From Brachionus rotundiformis (Eukaryota > Rotifera > Eurotatoria > Ploima > Brachionidae): 64,000 bases of DNA. The notes beneath the pieces are model-generated. The model did no database searches. It had not been told where the DNA came from and saw nothing but the letters and a program-made list of their open reading frames with translations. The stretch's first letter is position 1, and each line of letters opens with the position of its first letter. Location: contig JAESIW010000200.1 in assembly GCA_016802295.1 (NCBI GenBank), positions 4,832,336-4,896,335 on the forward strand, in the 5' to 3' direction. Below, one piece after another: positions 44,810 through 59,429 of the stretch. A program made the translations under genes and the position numbers.

Positions 44810-46391
44810 TTTAGGATAATTATTTGATTTAAAAATCTTATGAGTAGTGTTTCAATACTTATGCATAAAATTTTAATAAAATTTGAATTATAATTAAACA
44901 AAAATACTGTCTTCTAAATTAGATTTTTTCATTATAAAGTTAAAATTTTTGTTATTTTTTGTATTTTTTATTTGTAGTACAACAAAGACAAATGGCTAAA
45001 TAAACATCTATTTTAATTACTAAAAATATTAGAAGTAATATCATATTTCTGATAACGTTTAAAAAATTGCTTAGGCGCTTGGCTAATTGCGTAAAGTTAT
45101 TCAAATATAAATAATTATTTTTTCATACCTTTTTAAAAATATATAAAATTTACAACTTTGTAACTTAAAGCAATTTAATTTTTAAAAATTGTTTTTTCTC
45201 TTAATGATGCATTTGGGTTTTTTTTCAGGTCGATCAGTTTATTAAAGTTAATTAGCCCCTATTTTTAAATAAAATTTTAGAATTTCAACAGATTTTCTGG
45301 AATTTGTAGTTATGAAATTATAAAATATAATATTTTAATTGATTTTTACTATTCTATAGAAAAAAAAATTGCTTATGTAATTTTGAAAATTTTTTATTTT
45401 TAAAAATCAAACTGAAAAAACTTAGATAAAGCTCAATTTAAATTAATTAAATTCATTAATTATTTTGTTCCAATTAATTCGGATGACCTGTTCAATTAAA
45501 TCGACAGTTTCAGGCTGTTTTTCAAAATTAATGTAGCCAGTTTTCACCTTTTCTGATTTTTCGGATCATTAATTTAAAACGTGAAATTTATTTGAAATAC
45601 AAGATTTTAAGTGATAATTTAAAAAAAAAAATTTAAATATTTAATATTTAAAAAAAGAAATTTTTTAAATAATGCCATCTTAAAAAAACATGAGTTTAAG
45701 TATCAAAATAACTCAGTCTAATTAGCCGTCTAATAATTTTATTAGACTAATCATTATATAAATTGTCATAGTTACTAATTTTTTTAAACTTCTCATTAGG
45801 TGTTATTATAAAGTTAGGTTTAGTCAAGGGTATGGTATTCGGACTTGGTCGGAATCAAAATTTATAATTATATGAATTAGCTTACTCTTAAAAATAAAGA
45901 AATTCACTTTCGAGTGTTTACAGAGTCAAAAATTTTATTGGAAGTGGTTATTTTGACGGATTTAAAGTTATTTAGATTGTATGCAACACCAGTTGGGGTA
46001 GTTCAGATAAATGAATCAGCCTTACAAGTTTTGATTTAGAATTTATAATTATTAAAATTTATATGTTCTATTTGAATCGAAACCCAATATTTTAGAGGCT
46101 AATTTTTGTTACTTTGGAAATTTCAATCTTGTAAAGAATTAATTTTGAGCTAGATTTTGAATTTAGTCCATGTTTCTTTAAGCTTAACTCAAAGATTCTT
46201 TCATTTTTTTCATCGTTTGGATCCAATTTCAAACTCAGGTTTAAAAATTTAACTGGGACATTTTCATGTTCATTTTTTCAATGCTATTTATTAATTTTTT
46301 TACTTAAAATCAAAACAAAACTTCCTTCTAATCTGAAATAAAAATTTTTTTTGTTAGATATGTTTACTTGGTAAATTAAATTTAAAAAAAG
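44810..46391. other. Intergenic between divergent genes
   Basis: About 1.6 kb upstream of both the DUSP12-type gene (-) and the giant protein gene (+). I searched it for phosphatase or actin-binding (CH) domain exons and saw none. A+T-rich, no repeat noticed. Confidence 0.5.
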
Positions 46392-49300
46392 ATGAATTTG
46401 TCATTTAATGGATCTGATACAAGCGAGTATTTACAAAAACTTAATAACTTAATTAAGTTTGTTGAGTCGACACTCAAAGATTGTAATCGAAAATACAAAA
46501 ATAAACAAGAAATTGATAATCTTTACACTGCTTTAAATGTAATTTTAAAAAAATAATTTTATATTTAAAATTTCATGGAATAAAAATAGAAATTTTTGAG
46601 CAAAGAAAATCTCAATGATTCAAAGTTTATTGATGAGCTCACTTTTATCGATAAAGATTTTAAAAAATTTAGTATATTATTTAAAATAAAGTAACCAATT
46701 GTATTTTTTATGATTTTTATTTCAAATAAGTTAATCTAAATGAAACAAATCGCAAGAAATTACTTGAATACAAGGATAGATTGAAACATTTAAATACTGA
46801 AGTGAAAAGTATGAAAACAATGCTGGAAAAGTCAAGTAATTCATGGCAAAAATTCAATGAAACAAATAGCATTTTAAATGGTTGGCTTGAAAATCAAAAG
46901 AAAATTTTGGATATTTCAAACGTAATTTCTATCTTTAAAATATTAACGAAATTTTTTATTTTTTTTAATCTTTAGGTTGACTTCTCAAATTATCAAAAAT
47001 ATCAAAAACTACATTCCCAATTTAATGAATCGGCTAATTTTCTCATACAAGTCAGCGATTCATTAAGCTCATCTAAAATAAAAGATAATATGATATCTAT
47101 TAATAAGCTTTGGAAATCATATCAAGATAAGTTTAAAGATACAATATATGAACAGTACTTAAAATTTTATGAATGTGAGCACAGTCTAAATATGGTAAAC
47201 GATCGTTTAATTAAAATTGAGCATTTGCTAAACAAAAGCGTGAAAATAACTTCCATGGCTAAATATCTAGAGGAATTACAAAAATCATCTAAAGATTTAG
47301 AATTTTTAGAAACAAATTTAAAACTCGTATCTAAACTATCACAACGAATTGAACTAAAAAAAGAAAAAGAAAAAATTAATAATTTTATGAATACGATTCG
47401 ATTAAGTGACGAAAAAATACATGCTATTAAACAATATTTGTGGGAAAATCAAAAGTCGATTTCAGAAACTCAAGCAGATATAAATTTGATAGTTGAGGAA
47501 TTAGAGAATATTGAATTTTGGATAATCGAAGGTGAAAATCTTGTGAGACATGAACCAGATCAATTTAATTTTGACGAAATACTACTTCATATTGAAAAAC
47601 AAAAGGTATTTTATAGTCGATTAAAAATCTTTTTGAAAAATAATTTTAATATTTAGCCAAATAAGAACATATTTGCAAATTTTATTAAAACTTTTGCTAA
47701 CTTTTTAAATTAATTCTGTTTATCATAAAAAGATAAATTGTATTTAATTTGAATCTTATAATCAATAATTTTGGATTCAAATCTAGACATTATTGCAAAA
47801 TAAAGATTGTTTTCAATATGATAAATGTTTTTATATTTTTAGAAACACTTTGAGGAGTTAAAAATTCATAATAATTGGATCAAAACAAAATTGCTCCAAC
47901 TTCAATCTATCAAATCAAAAATACCTCAAAATATCGAAATTAACGAACTGAATAATAAACTCTTGAGGGTCAGAGATTTAATAACTGTAAGTATTTAACA
48001 CAAAATCGAATATGTTAAATTTTTTATCTTTTTAATTTATATTTATATTAGAATTTAAATACAAAACGTCAGAAATGGGAAGAACTTTTTAAAGAACAAC
48101 AATCTTTATGGCGAAATTTTCATTCAAAAACTAAACAACTTGAGGCATGGATAACGAATGCTCAACAAATTGTGGTTGAAAAAAATGATGATTTTAACTT
48201 CTTGATTCAAAAGCATAAAGTTTAAAAATTAACCAATTTTCGCTTTATATTTTTAAATAATTATTTTAAGGAATTTTTTAACGAAATTGATGAAGAAATT
48301 TTAAACGATTTTCTTGAATCTGGTGAAAAGCTTTTTTGTTTGAAAAATGATAAAGATAAATCAGAAATAAAAATTTTGATGGAAACATTAGAGGGACAGT
48401 GGAAAATGATAATTTCGCACGCTCCAACTCGACTTTTGAAGCTTGAATTTAAATATTTGGAGTCATTATTAAAGCAAGAGTTATTCGAAGCAGATTTTGA
48501 ATTAGATCATCATTTTAACGGATTGGCGGCAAATTATGATTCAGAAAAAATTTATAAGAGATTTCATGAAAAGTTCAAAAATTCCAATTTCTTTCCTTTG
48601 TGCGAATCATATTTGGAACAAATGAAAAAATGTGTACTTGAATTAGCTGAAAATAAAATTGAAGATAGATCATTTATTGAAGAAGCGTTTCAAAATTTGA
48701 ATGAAAAATGGATCAATTTAACAAAAAAGATTCAAACACTAAGTGATAATATTCAAGCTAGACTAGATAAGAGAGAAATTATTGATCGAAATTTGACAGT
48801 TTTAGACTCTTGGTTATATGAATTAGAATCCAGTACCAAAAATCTTTTCGATAACAATTTATCTTCTGTTTCGGAATATTCACGAGCTTTGGAAAAAATA
48901 GAGGTAACTATTTAAATTGGGTAGCTTTAATAAATTACTAACAAAATACAAATAAACAATTTGTTACAATCAGATACATTATAACCAACACGTAGGTTTT
49001 CCAATATTTTAGACTTTTTGAGAAAAATCTTTATCAATTTAAGATATTAAAAAAATTATAGAGTAACAGAAAAGGTTTTTCGATTTCGTATTCAAAAAAA
49101 GCAGAGAATTAAAAAAACTTTTTTTAGATTTTTGAAAACTGTCTAAATTTAATTTCTTTGATACAAAACAATAATTTTAGTCATTATGTACTAGCTAATT
49201 ATTTGCTATAAAACAATTATGAAACAAGGTTTAAATTTAGTTTCAAAATTTTAATTTGAATAGCCTAATATAAAAAATAAATATTTTTATAAGTGATCGC

Positions 49301-52300
49301 GATATTTATTACTTATCCGCAAACACACAATTTTACGAAACCCGTAAATTGTAAAATATTCTAGCAGTCTATTAATATTTCGTAACAAAAATATATTTTA
49401 TACTCTTTTGTATTAATAATAAATTTAAAAAATAACACCATCTAAAGATTCCTATAAATTTTGTACACAATTTTAGCGATTAAAAATTAGTAATATTTTT
49501 TATTTCCCTTACAGATTTTGTTGCAAGATTTAAATTCAAACCGAAAACTTCTTAGTTCATTATTATCAGAAATAAAGCCATTTAATAAAGAATATTTGCC
49601 TTCCAACGAACCAACTTCTAATTTTCTTGAAAATCTTAGAATAAGATTCGAAAAATTTATCAACGAAAATTTAGAAAATATTCAATACAGATCAACTTAT
49701 TTAAAAGCCATTTTAGTGATTTCCCAAAAACTGGATTTTATATCTGGAAAAATAAGAAGTTTGAGTGCTAGAAGATTTATGGCTGAAGAAGACGATTCAT
49801 CATTACATTCTGCCGTAGAAGAACAAAAATCTGTTCTTGATCAGATGAGAGTCTACGAACAGGAAATTGATAATTTGAAATTAGAGGCCAAAACGCTAAA
49901 CAGTGACGTTCATCTTCAAATGCCGACAATTGTTTACGAAAGATTAAATTGCGTTCAAGAGACCATTAGGCATAATATTAGCGAAGAACTAGAGAGACGA
50001 TCGAGTCTACTGGAAATCCGTCAATTAAATGATTTAAAAGAAAACAAAATTCAATCGATTGATCAAAGTCTAAAGATTGTTGAAAAAATACTTTTTGCTA
50101 AATCAAATGAAAAAATAAATGAAGACAGTTTTACTAGTTTTTTTGATAGTAATTTAAATGATACCTTAGATGAAAGCATTGATGATAATAAGGTTGATTA
50201 TTTTTTAAAGAAAATATCAAAATGTAAAGATATCATTTCAAAAAATTTTATAATATTCGATGAACTGAATAAAACAATTGGACAAATTGATTCAACAAAT
50301 GATAGGCCTGAGCAATTAAAAATTTTAATGAAAAAATATGACTATCAAATAGATCAAATTGTTGACTATTATGAAAAAAACTTAGCAAAACAAAGTAATA
50401 ATGAAAAACAATTAGAAAGTTTTAAAGATGAATTGGCTGAAATATTAAGAAGCTTTGATACTTACTCTGAAAAAGAAACTGATAATGGCAATGATCCTAT
50501 GGTATTTTTTAATTCAATGAATTTTCAGCTTGAGAAAATTCTATTAGATATTGAAAAAATAGAGTCATTAAAAATCAACATTAACAAATTTATTACTGCA
50601 AAAAATGAATCGAACGTGACTAGATCATTCGGTTTAGATTATTTGCCAGCATTGCTTACAAATTTTGTAGATACAATAGACAATGAAGACTTGTTTAGAG
50701 AAAATGAATTAAATATGAAAATAAATGAATTTTTAAGTGATATAAATCTAGTTGAGGATAATTATAAGAATAAATGTAACGAAATACGCTTTAAGATTAA
50801 TCATCATTCAATATCTAAAAAACAGAAAAAATTAGATCATTTGACAAATACTCTAGATCTTCATTTAGATACTTTAATTGGTTTATCTAAAGAGAAGGAA
50901 AATATGATTGATATTTCAGACGAAGAATTCGATGATTTGCGCAAAGAAAGCGAAAACATTTTGCTTGAAAGAATGTCATTAGATGATACTCAATCGACGC
51001 CAAATCAGTCTAAGAAGGATTTAATACTTTTACAAGAAACCACAACTCGAAAAATAGTGCGTACAATAGAAAATGTTATTAAAGATGATCATCAATACGA
51101 AGTTTATAAGGCATTGCCAATAAACGGAAGTGAAGAAAATCATTTTGAAGAAACAACAACTGATTATATGATTCAAAGTGATGAACGAATGATTAATCAA
51201 TATGATGAATCTATTATAATTGAGCCAGAAACAGAAAACATTCGAATTGAGAGAGAAAAGCTAGAGACGGATAAAGCTGAATTTGAAAAGTCTATTTTAG
51301 AGAGACAGATATATGAACAAAATATATTAGAACGAGAAAATATGCTAAGATTTGAGCGAGAAAAATTAGAGATAGAAAGAAGTCAACTTGAGCAGTCCAG
51401 GATAGAATTAGAAAACAAAGAGAAATTAGAACGCGAGCGAAATGAATCATTTAGAATTGAACGAGAAAAACTTGAAAATCAAAGAAACGAGATTGAAAAA
51501 AAAGAACAGCAGAAAATAAAAGAAATAGAAAATATGATTAGATTAGAACGAGAAAATTTGGAAAAGGAAAAAAAAATACTTGAACAATCAAAGATACAAA
51601 AAATGGAAGCCGAACGCATTGAAAAAGAGCGATTAGAAAGAGAGAGCCAAGAAGTAAAACGTATCCTAAAGTTGGAAAGAGAAAAGTTAGAAGCTGAAAA
51701 GAAAGAGCTAGAAAAACAACTAAAAGAAAAAGAAAGAGAACAACAAGAACTCGAACGAATTCGCCAGGAACGTATTGAAATAAATCGAACAATTGAACTA
51801 GAAAGATCCAAAATTGAACAGGAACGGATTGAGCTTGAAAAGAAGGCAAGAATTGAACAAAATGAAAGAGAAAAAATTGAATCTGAAAGAAGAATCCTAG
51901 AGAGTCAAGCTATTGAAAAGGAAAAATTTGAAATCGAAAAACGAAAACACGAAATCGAAACTCTTGAACAAGAGAGGTTGGAGCTAGAAAGACAAGCTAC
52001 GATTGAACGTAATAGAATCGAAAGAGAACGTTTGGAAAGAGAAAATCTTGAAAAAGAAAAACATGAAATTGAAAAAAAGAGAATCGAGGCAGAAATCTTA
52101 GAACAAGAAAGAATCGAACTAGAACGAAAGGCTAAAATTGAAAGAGAACGTTTCGAACAAGAAAGATTAATTTTTGAAAAAGAAAAATTGGAAATTGAGA
52201 GAAGAAGATTAGATAGAGAAAAGCTTGAAAGAGAGAGATATGAATTGGAAGAAATTTACCGAATGGAACAAGAAAGACTTGAGAAAGAAAAAAATGAATT

Positions 52301-55300
52301 AGAAAGGCAACGTAGAGAAAAGGAGTTACTAGAAAAGGAAAAATCAGAGATAGAACGTCAACGCATCGAAAGACAAAAACTTGAAAATGAACGTAAGGAA
52401 CTTGAAGCTCAATACAAAGCAGAAAAAGAACGCATTGAAAAAGAGCGATTGTCATTGGAAAATTTAGAAAAAGAACGTCAAGAACTAAAGAGACAAGAAG
52501 TTGAACGTTTAAAAATGATTGAAACAGAACGTCAGGAAAAGTTGAGAGAGGAAAGGGTGAGAATCGAAAAAATTCGTGCTGAGCGTATTGAAAAAGAGCG
52601 CGTTGATAATGAACGAAGGGAAAAAGAACGAACTGAAGCGATAAAAATCTTAGAATTAAAGCGCAAAGAAAAAGAAGAGGCCGAGTTATGTGCTAAATTG
52701 GAAAGAGAACGACAAGCTGAATTAGAACGGTTAGAAAATGAAGAAAGACGCGAAAAGTTAGAAAAATTAGAACAAGAACGTCTGAGAAATCATGAAAAAT
52801 TTAAACTTGAACTCAATTTAAAAGATATTTGCGAAAGATTAAATTTTTTTAAAGCAAAAATTCTTGACTTACAAATAGATAAGAACTCTGTTGAACAAAT
52901 TCAACAATTTGAAATAGAACTAAACTTATTAGATGACGAAGTACTAAATTTGTATAATAAGTCAATTAGCTTAGAAAATCGTATTCTAAACTCTGATAAT
53001 ACCGATTATTATTTGTTTGATACACTAGATCAAGCCGCTCTAACTCAATTTGAATTATTGCGCTCATTTCTCTCTTATCTAAAAACTCAAATAGAACACA
53101 AGAAAAACGAAGTACTGCGTAAGTCCGACTTGAAAATAAAGTTAACAGATTTGAAAGAAAATTTGGACAGGTATATTATTTTAGCTGATAAGATAAATTT
53201 TACCTCGACTGAAAACGAAGGCCATCTTTGTGTGGAGAATCAAATAGATCTTGAAAAGCGTATTGAGTCAATGGAGACAATAGAGACTTCAATGGGTTCT
53301 TGTTTAAAACAAATAAGCGATTTTAGTAGGGAACTAAAAAATGATGAATTTATTTACGAAATGGCTAAGAACAAGGAACATATTGAACAAAACATTATTC
53401 AGCCTTTGCTTATGAATTTGTCTAAATTGAGACATTTCCTCAACCAATGGAAAATATTCGATGAACGATTCGACTCTCTTACAACTTATCTCTACGAATA
53501 TTGTAATTTTGAAGAATTGATTGAAATGATGAAAAGAGACTCAATTTTACATGAAATTAATTCTGAATGTAAAAATCTGGAGTCAGACTTGGAAAAATTT
53601 TCTTCAATTAGAACTCTTTTAGTTAAAAAGTTGGCTGAGTCAGACGACTTGCTAATGCTTGGAACAAATTTATTTGATCTAAATCAAAATCCTTGCGTAA
53701 TTTGTCCTTTAGCAAGTAAAAAATTTGCTGATATGAAGCAATCAATAAATGATGTTAGTAAATTTTTGGACGAAAAATGTTCAATTCTTCGTTTTGCAAT
53801 AAAAGAAAATAAAAAATTAGAATTCATATGCAACGAGTTTAGTCTGCTAAAATCTGAAGTTGAGAGTTTAATGAATTGCTGTGAACAATATAGTGATATA
53901 AATATTTACAAGTTAAAATATGAAAAAATAAACGATTTAAAAAAAAAATTCAGAGACCTAGTAGAAGAAAAAGAAAAAGAAGATATAAATGATATTCACG
54001 ATATATCGTATCCAGAATCAAGATTCCAAAGTTTAAAGAAAAAAATAAACTCTTGTCTTAAATTGGACCTGGAAAACACCATTCATTATTTAATGGATTC
54101 TATTCAATTTTTAGAGGTACTTGTTTTATTTTTAATATACAATTTGAAAGCAATTATTTCAAGTCTTTAATTTAATAATACTTATTAGAAGATACAAACA
54201 ACTTAATTTTAATATTAGTTCAGTCGATTGACTTAATGTGACTTTTAGATATTTAGAGAAAAATATCAATATAAAAAATTTATTAAAAAAATATTTTATT
54301 TTTTTTTGAGTTATATACTTTCTTTGAAAACTGAGAATTGGAATTCAATAGAATAAAATTATACTTATCAGGAATGTTTTCAATTATTAGTACAGTATTT
54401 TTAAAACTTGATTAAAAAATTGAATTTTGAAAATTATGTTTTTAAAACTCTTTTTATCTGTTTCTAGGTTGACTACCATCAAAAAATAATGAAAAACCTT
54501 CCATCTCGTAATTCATTAAATGATTTACAAAATTGGCTTTGTGATGCCAATGAAAGATTTAAGCAGATCGACTTGGCTATTGAGAATGATAGACCAATAA
54601 ATTTAAAAAAACTCGAATCGTTTAAAAAAGAAGTTCAACAACTAAAAGAAGAGTTGCTTAATGAAAAAGAAGTTGAATTTAAATTCTGTTTCGAAGTAAT
54701 TGAGAAAGAAGTACAGCAGGGATTTTTTGATTTAAATATTCAAGAAACTTCAGTTCAAATTGGAATAGATTTGGAAAAATTAAAACAGAAGCTTAACTCG
54801 AGTTTAGAAAGAGTTGAAATTTCTATTTTAAAATTAAGTGAATTTGACCGTAGTATTAATCAAATGAAATCATGGGTGATTAACAAAATCAAACAAACCG
54901 AATTAGAACAAATCACAAAATTTAAGACCAACTTTAATGAGAGCACGATTATAATGGATGAAATGGAAATTTTTACAAGTTTAGATGAAGAAAAAACTCT
55001 AGTAAAACAGATAGTAGGACTTAATCAAGAATTAGATGAAATACGGAAATATTGGATTGATGATAAGATTCTAAACGATCCATTGATACATTCTCTTATA
55101 TATGATTATATAATTCAAGAATTGGAAGATCTTAAAATAAATTTAGACAAAATTGAGCTATTTAATCAAGTTAAAATTCAAAATAATTTTACCAACATAA
55201 AACAAACATTTTCTATGGAAATCAATGAGCTTAATTTACGTCTTCAGAATGAACTTAATTTTATTTTGAACGGAAAGATGACAAGTTTGACTCAATATTC

Positions 55301-58300
55301 CTCAGCAGTAGACAACTTAAAACAAATACTGGAAGGACTTGAATTAAAACGAAATGAAATGGCTAAAAATTTAAAAAAATTTGAATTAGATCTTCAAACA
55401 AATGAGCTTCCAATTATTCTTAATTTATCAAAGAGTAGTAATCTTTTACAAGATCCACACATGAAACATTCCATATTAAACAATTTAACTAATCGAGAAT
55501 TGGAAAATAAGGCAAAAAATGTTATTTATCAAGCGGAAATGGATATCATTGGAAATTGGGCAAAATACGACGAAATTCTAGGAAGTTTACTTTTGTGTCT
55601 AGATAATATTCAAGAAGATTTATATAAAGAGATGAATGCTGTTGAATCCACATCAAATAGTGAAAATCTGCTTCAAAAATCAAATTATTTTGAGAAAATA
55701 GTTAACGAAATGATTAAAAACAGAAATTTGCTATCAAGCTTAGACCAACTTGGGGATATCTTATGTGATTTAAATGAGAATCTAAAAGTTCAAATCGTCC
55801 ATAATAAAAAAAATGCTGAGCAAAAATTTGAAGAGTTGTCTAAATTGGCAGATTCATTGAGTTACAAATTAGAAGAAGCTGGAAAAGAGCACAAAATTTA
55901 CACTAAATTAGTAGATGATATAGAAAAAGTTCTTACCAATTCAGAAAAATATTTAAAAGAATATACTTCGATTGATAATATAGAAAATCGTTTATCAGCT
56001 GATATCAAAAAGTTTTCTTACGATATTGAATGCCTTGAAAATGAGTTGAGGACAAAAATGAGCGATTTTAAAAATTTAAACATAAAAGATAGTAAATGCA
56101 TTGAAAATATTTACCATATTACATCAAAATGCTCAACCGAATTAAACAAACTACGAGATGTTAGAATAAAGCTATTAGATCAACTACAAGAAAGAAATTA
56201 CCTTATTGAAATAAAATTAAATGATTTGGAATCATTTCTGAACATGATAGAAAATTTTGTTAATAAAAATTTTAGAGATATGACTATATCTAATGAAGAA
56301 AATTTTCTAGATAAATGCATTAATTCGTTAAAATATTTGCAAGCAAATGATTTAGAATTAAGTAAGTGGGAACTTGGTTTGGAACATTTGGAAATTGAAA
56401 TTGATGAAAATTCTCATAAACAAAAGATTTCGTTATTGAAAGAACGTGTCCAAAAAAAACGAAAACTTATTCGAACTATTAATTTTAAAGAAGGTCTTTT
56501 TGAACAATTTCTTAAGCTTAAAGACTTGTGCATTTTGATTGAGAGTGCAGATTTTAAACTAAGTAGCGACGAAGCCAAGCTGATTAATTTAAAAAATGAT
56601 TTTATCAGTTTAAAAATTGATGTTGAAAAGTCAATCAATGATATTGATATATTAGATTTTGATTTTTTTAATAAAAATTGCCTTAAAATTATCGAAAATA
56701 AACTTAACAATTGTATAACAAACTTTATGGAGATAAATGATTTAGGAAACAAATTCAATTCAAAATTAACAAAAATTGATGCTAAAATAAGCGAAGTAGA
56801 CTTAAAGCTTACAACTGAACAAGCAGAATTTATCAAAGATCTTTCAAGTTATGAACAAAAATTATCTAATTTAAAGAATTTTAAGTCGATTTTAACAGAT
56901 AATGCTCTTCGCTTTGAAATGGAAGAGGTTCACAATCTAGCAGAGCGTTTGGGAAAAACTCATGAATTTCAAAATATGAAAATAAAATATTTAGACTTGT
57001 GCTGTGATTTAGATAACTGTATTAATAAGTATGATTTTGAATACGATCACCTAAAGCAAATTGTAAACAAATCGCAACAATTACTAGATTTAATAAAGGA
57101 ATCACATGAAAATCTGACCAAGTTTAAAATTAATAAAAATGAAGATCAAATCGAATCTGAAGAAAATATTGATCAAATGTTAAGTACTATGAAGTTCAAT
57201 ATTCAAAATCGTTTAAAAGAAAACGAAATCGTTAAAAATGATATACTCAATTTATATTCGAAATATTTAGATAAAACTACGGATAAGTGTATTGATATGA
57301 TTAAAGAAATAGTGGATAAATTGATTTTTGAATGGAATTTAATTAATGAAAGATGTTTCAATAAAATTAAGAAATTTGAAAATTTCAAAACCAAAATGAC
57401 AGAAATTGACAGAAAACTTAATAAAATTAGAGAATATTCTCAGTCAATGGAGAATTATGTTCGATATGATATGTTTAACAATTTTGACTTGACCGATATG
57501 CAGCAAATAACAAATAAAAAAGCTGAGTTGGAAAATTTGCTCAATTGTTTAGTGAAAAAAGATCAGAACACAGAGACAGTTTTTAAACAAGCTCTAAACG
57601 TGCAAAGATTAAATGAGAAACAGCAAGCTTACATTAAGCATCTGAAAACCAAATGGGACGATTTAAAAATTTTGATAAGAGATAAAATTCTAAAATTAAG
57701 CAATATTTGGCTGTTTTTAAATGATCAGATTGAAAATTTTTATGTTATTCTAAGCAAAACTGAAGATTTTTACACAAATATACTTCTAAATGCTAATTAT
57801 TTAATTATAGATGAAAATGAAATTAAGAAATTTGAATTATCAAAATATACTAGTTTTTTCAGGTTAATTGAGGACTTGTATGCCACAATAAATGAAGATA
57901 ACAAATTGATCAGACACTTAAACGAATCATTTATTAATTTTTCCAAATATGTACACGATTTCGAATCATCACAATGTCTAGAAAAAATCAAAGAAAAATT
58001 GCTGGAAATAAATTCGAGATGGGACGCTCTTCATAATGATATAGCTATCAAAATAAAATTGGTAAGTTTATAAAAAGACAGCACTAACATCTTAGCATTA
58101 TTTTTGATTTTGCTAATAATTTATCTAAATAAAGGCTCGTAAATATCAATCTGAGTTAAGAGATATAATTGATCTGCCTTTTAATGAAAATTTGCTAATA
58201 TGGATAAATGAAATGAACTTGTTAATTACAAATTTAGAACACTTATCAGCAAAAGAATTATTAGCTAAAGTCAACGAAATAGAAGTAAATATTTTATTTT

Positions 58301-58580
58301 ATAGTAATATTTTTATTTAAAATAATTTAATATTTTACAGGATATAAAGAGAGAAATATGTGATCAAACAAATTTAGTATTTAAAAATGACTATAATTTC
58401 ATAGTAGAGTCTAGTTTAATTGATCAAATGAAAGATTTAATGAGACGTATTATTCGTTTAGATTCGTTCATTCAACAATCTACTTTTACAAATTTGACTC
58501 GATCTTATTCGGCTACGAGTAATCCAACATCAGAGATTACATCACTTTATGGAGAAAATTTTAATTACAACAAGTTTTAG
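46392..58580 (+). CDS. Giant spectrin-repeat-type coiled-coil protein (about 3526 aa)
   Basis: Eleven exons (46392-46538, 46590-46671, 46731-46921, 46976-47605, 47843-47986, 48052-48219, 48271-48903, 49515-54116, 54468-58061, 58135-58284, 58341-58580) join in phase. Two exons are huge, 4.6 and 3.6 kb. Most of the protein is long helices with spaced Trp residues (SLWRNFHSKTKQLEAWI, LTVLDSWLYELESS, LNDLQNWLCDANERF), the mark of spectrin-type repeats as in nesprin and dystonin/MACF. Residues about 1240-1763 are different: an unbroken Glu/Arg/Lys-rich helix built on REKLERE-like units. I see no N-terminal calponin-homology domains, no EF hands, and no C-terminal KASH transmembrane segment; the end is SLYGENFNYNKF. 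A cytoskeletal linker or spacer is likely. The family within the spectrin superfamily is open. Confidence 0.85.
48904..49514 (+). other. Large intron in giant protein gene
   Basis: A 611-bp intron, about ten times the usual size here, just before the 4.6-kb exon. A+T rich; no RNA gene or repeat recognised. Confidence 0.55.
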
Positions 58581-58897
58581 AATTTAAATAATGTCAAATT
58601 AATAATTAAAACAGTACATAGATACAAATAAATAATTCCACTGTTAAGCGAATATTTTCTGGATGTTTTGTTTCCGTATAGACAATTATCTCCAGTCTGA
58701 TAACATTGTAAATTTTGGTTACATAATAAACAAAATTTATAGCATGCAATATTTTCAGAACAATAAGTTAAAATACATTCGCCTGATTTGCATCGCTCAT
58801 CGTTTTGGCATAATGAGTCACATCTGTTCGATGATAAATTTTGAATTGAGACTCTAAAATTTAATATGATGACAAAAATTATCATTATTTTAATCAT
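58577..58897 (-). CDS. Ten-cysteine secreted/GPI-type protein, copy 1
   Basis: A single-exon gene of 106 aa. A signal peptide (MIKIMIIFVIILNF) precedes a mature domain of 47 residues between first and last cysteine. The spacing is C-x3-C-x5-C-x4-C-x4-C-x5-C-x3-C-x2-C-x5-C-x6-C. After a short polar linker the protein ends in a hydrophobic stretch with only KF behind it, as in a GPI-anchor signal. It is the most diverged of four tandem paralogues (SGECILTYC, YKFCLLC). Its stop codon overlaps that of the giant protein gene on the other strand by two bases. The spacing is not that of Ly6/three-finger, EGF or ShK domains. Function unknown. Confidence 0.82.
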   Translation of the reverse strand: MIKIMIIFVIILNFRVSIQNLSSNRCDSLCQNDERCKSGECILTYCSENIACYKFCLLCNQNLQCYQTGDNCLYGNKTSRKYSLNSGIIYLYLCTVLIINLTLFKF

Positions 58898-59429
58898 TTT
58901 TTGAACTTATTATTTTAGTTTAAATATTTTTTTTGTGATTTTATTTTTTAAAAATAATAAATATAAAATTAGGTCTATTTTTCTAAAAAATTAGAATTTT
59001 AATTTCAAATTTGCAAATTTCTTAATTTATAAAGCTCTTAATTAAAATTTTAATTAAAAGAAAACTAAATATAAATTACAATAGGTTTATTCGGTCAGTA
59101 ATTATTCAAAATTTATCAAATAATAATTTAGCAATAAATGAATATTTTTGAAATAGTAACTTTTATCCCTTACTTTAGTACTAAATTAAGATTAAATTTT
59201 AAAATATCAGATTTCAATAGATGGAATTCTAAAGCTTCTTTAAATAAAGTATTCTATTTTATTTTAATTTAAAAAGTATCAAACAAAAAACAATCAAAAA
59301 TTTAGATAAAAATAATAAAATTTTTATATTTTTATGAAAATTTAAATTATTTTCAAAGATTTGGTAAAACATTTTTGGAAAATAAGTTACAAAACAAAGA
59401 ATATATATTTTAAAAAAAATTTAATTTCT
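58898..59429. other. Spacer in the ten-cysteine array
   Basis: 532 bp between copies 1 and 2, A+T rich. I found no remnant of a further copy in it. Confidence 0.5.

Noticed and set aside
51479..51849. Two overlapping antisense frames rich in Ser and Phe inside the giant gene
   Set aside because: They are the mirror of the E/R/K-rich helix code (CTT/TTC runs) with no start context or splice support.
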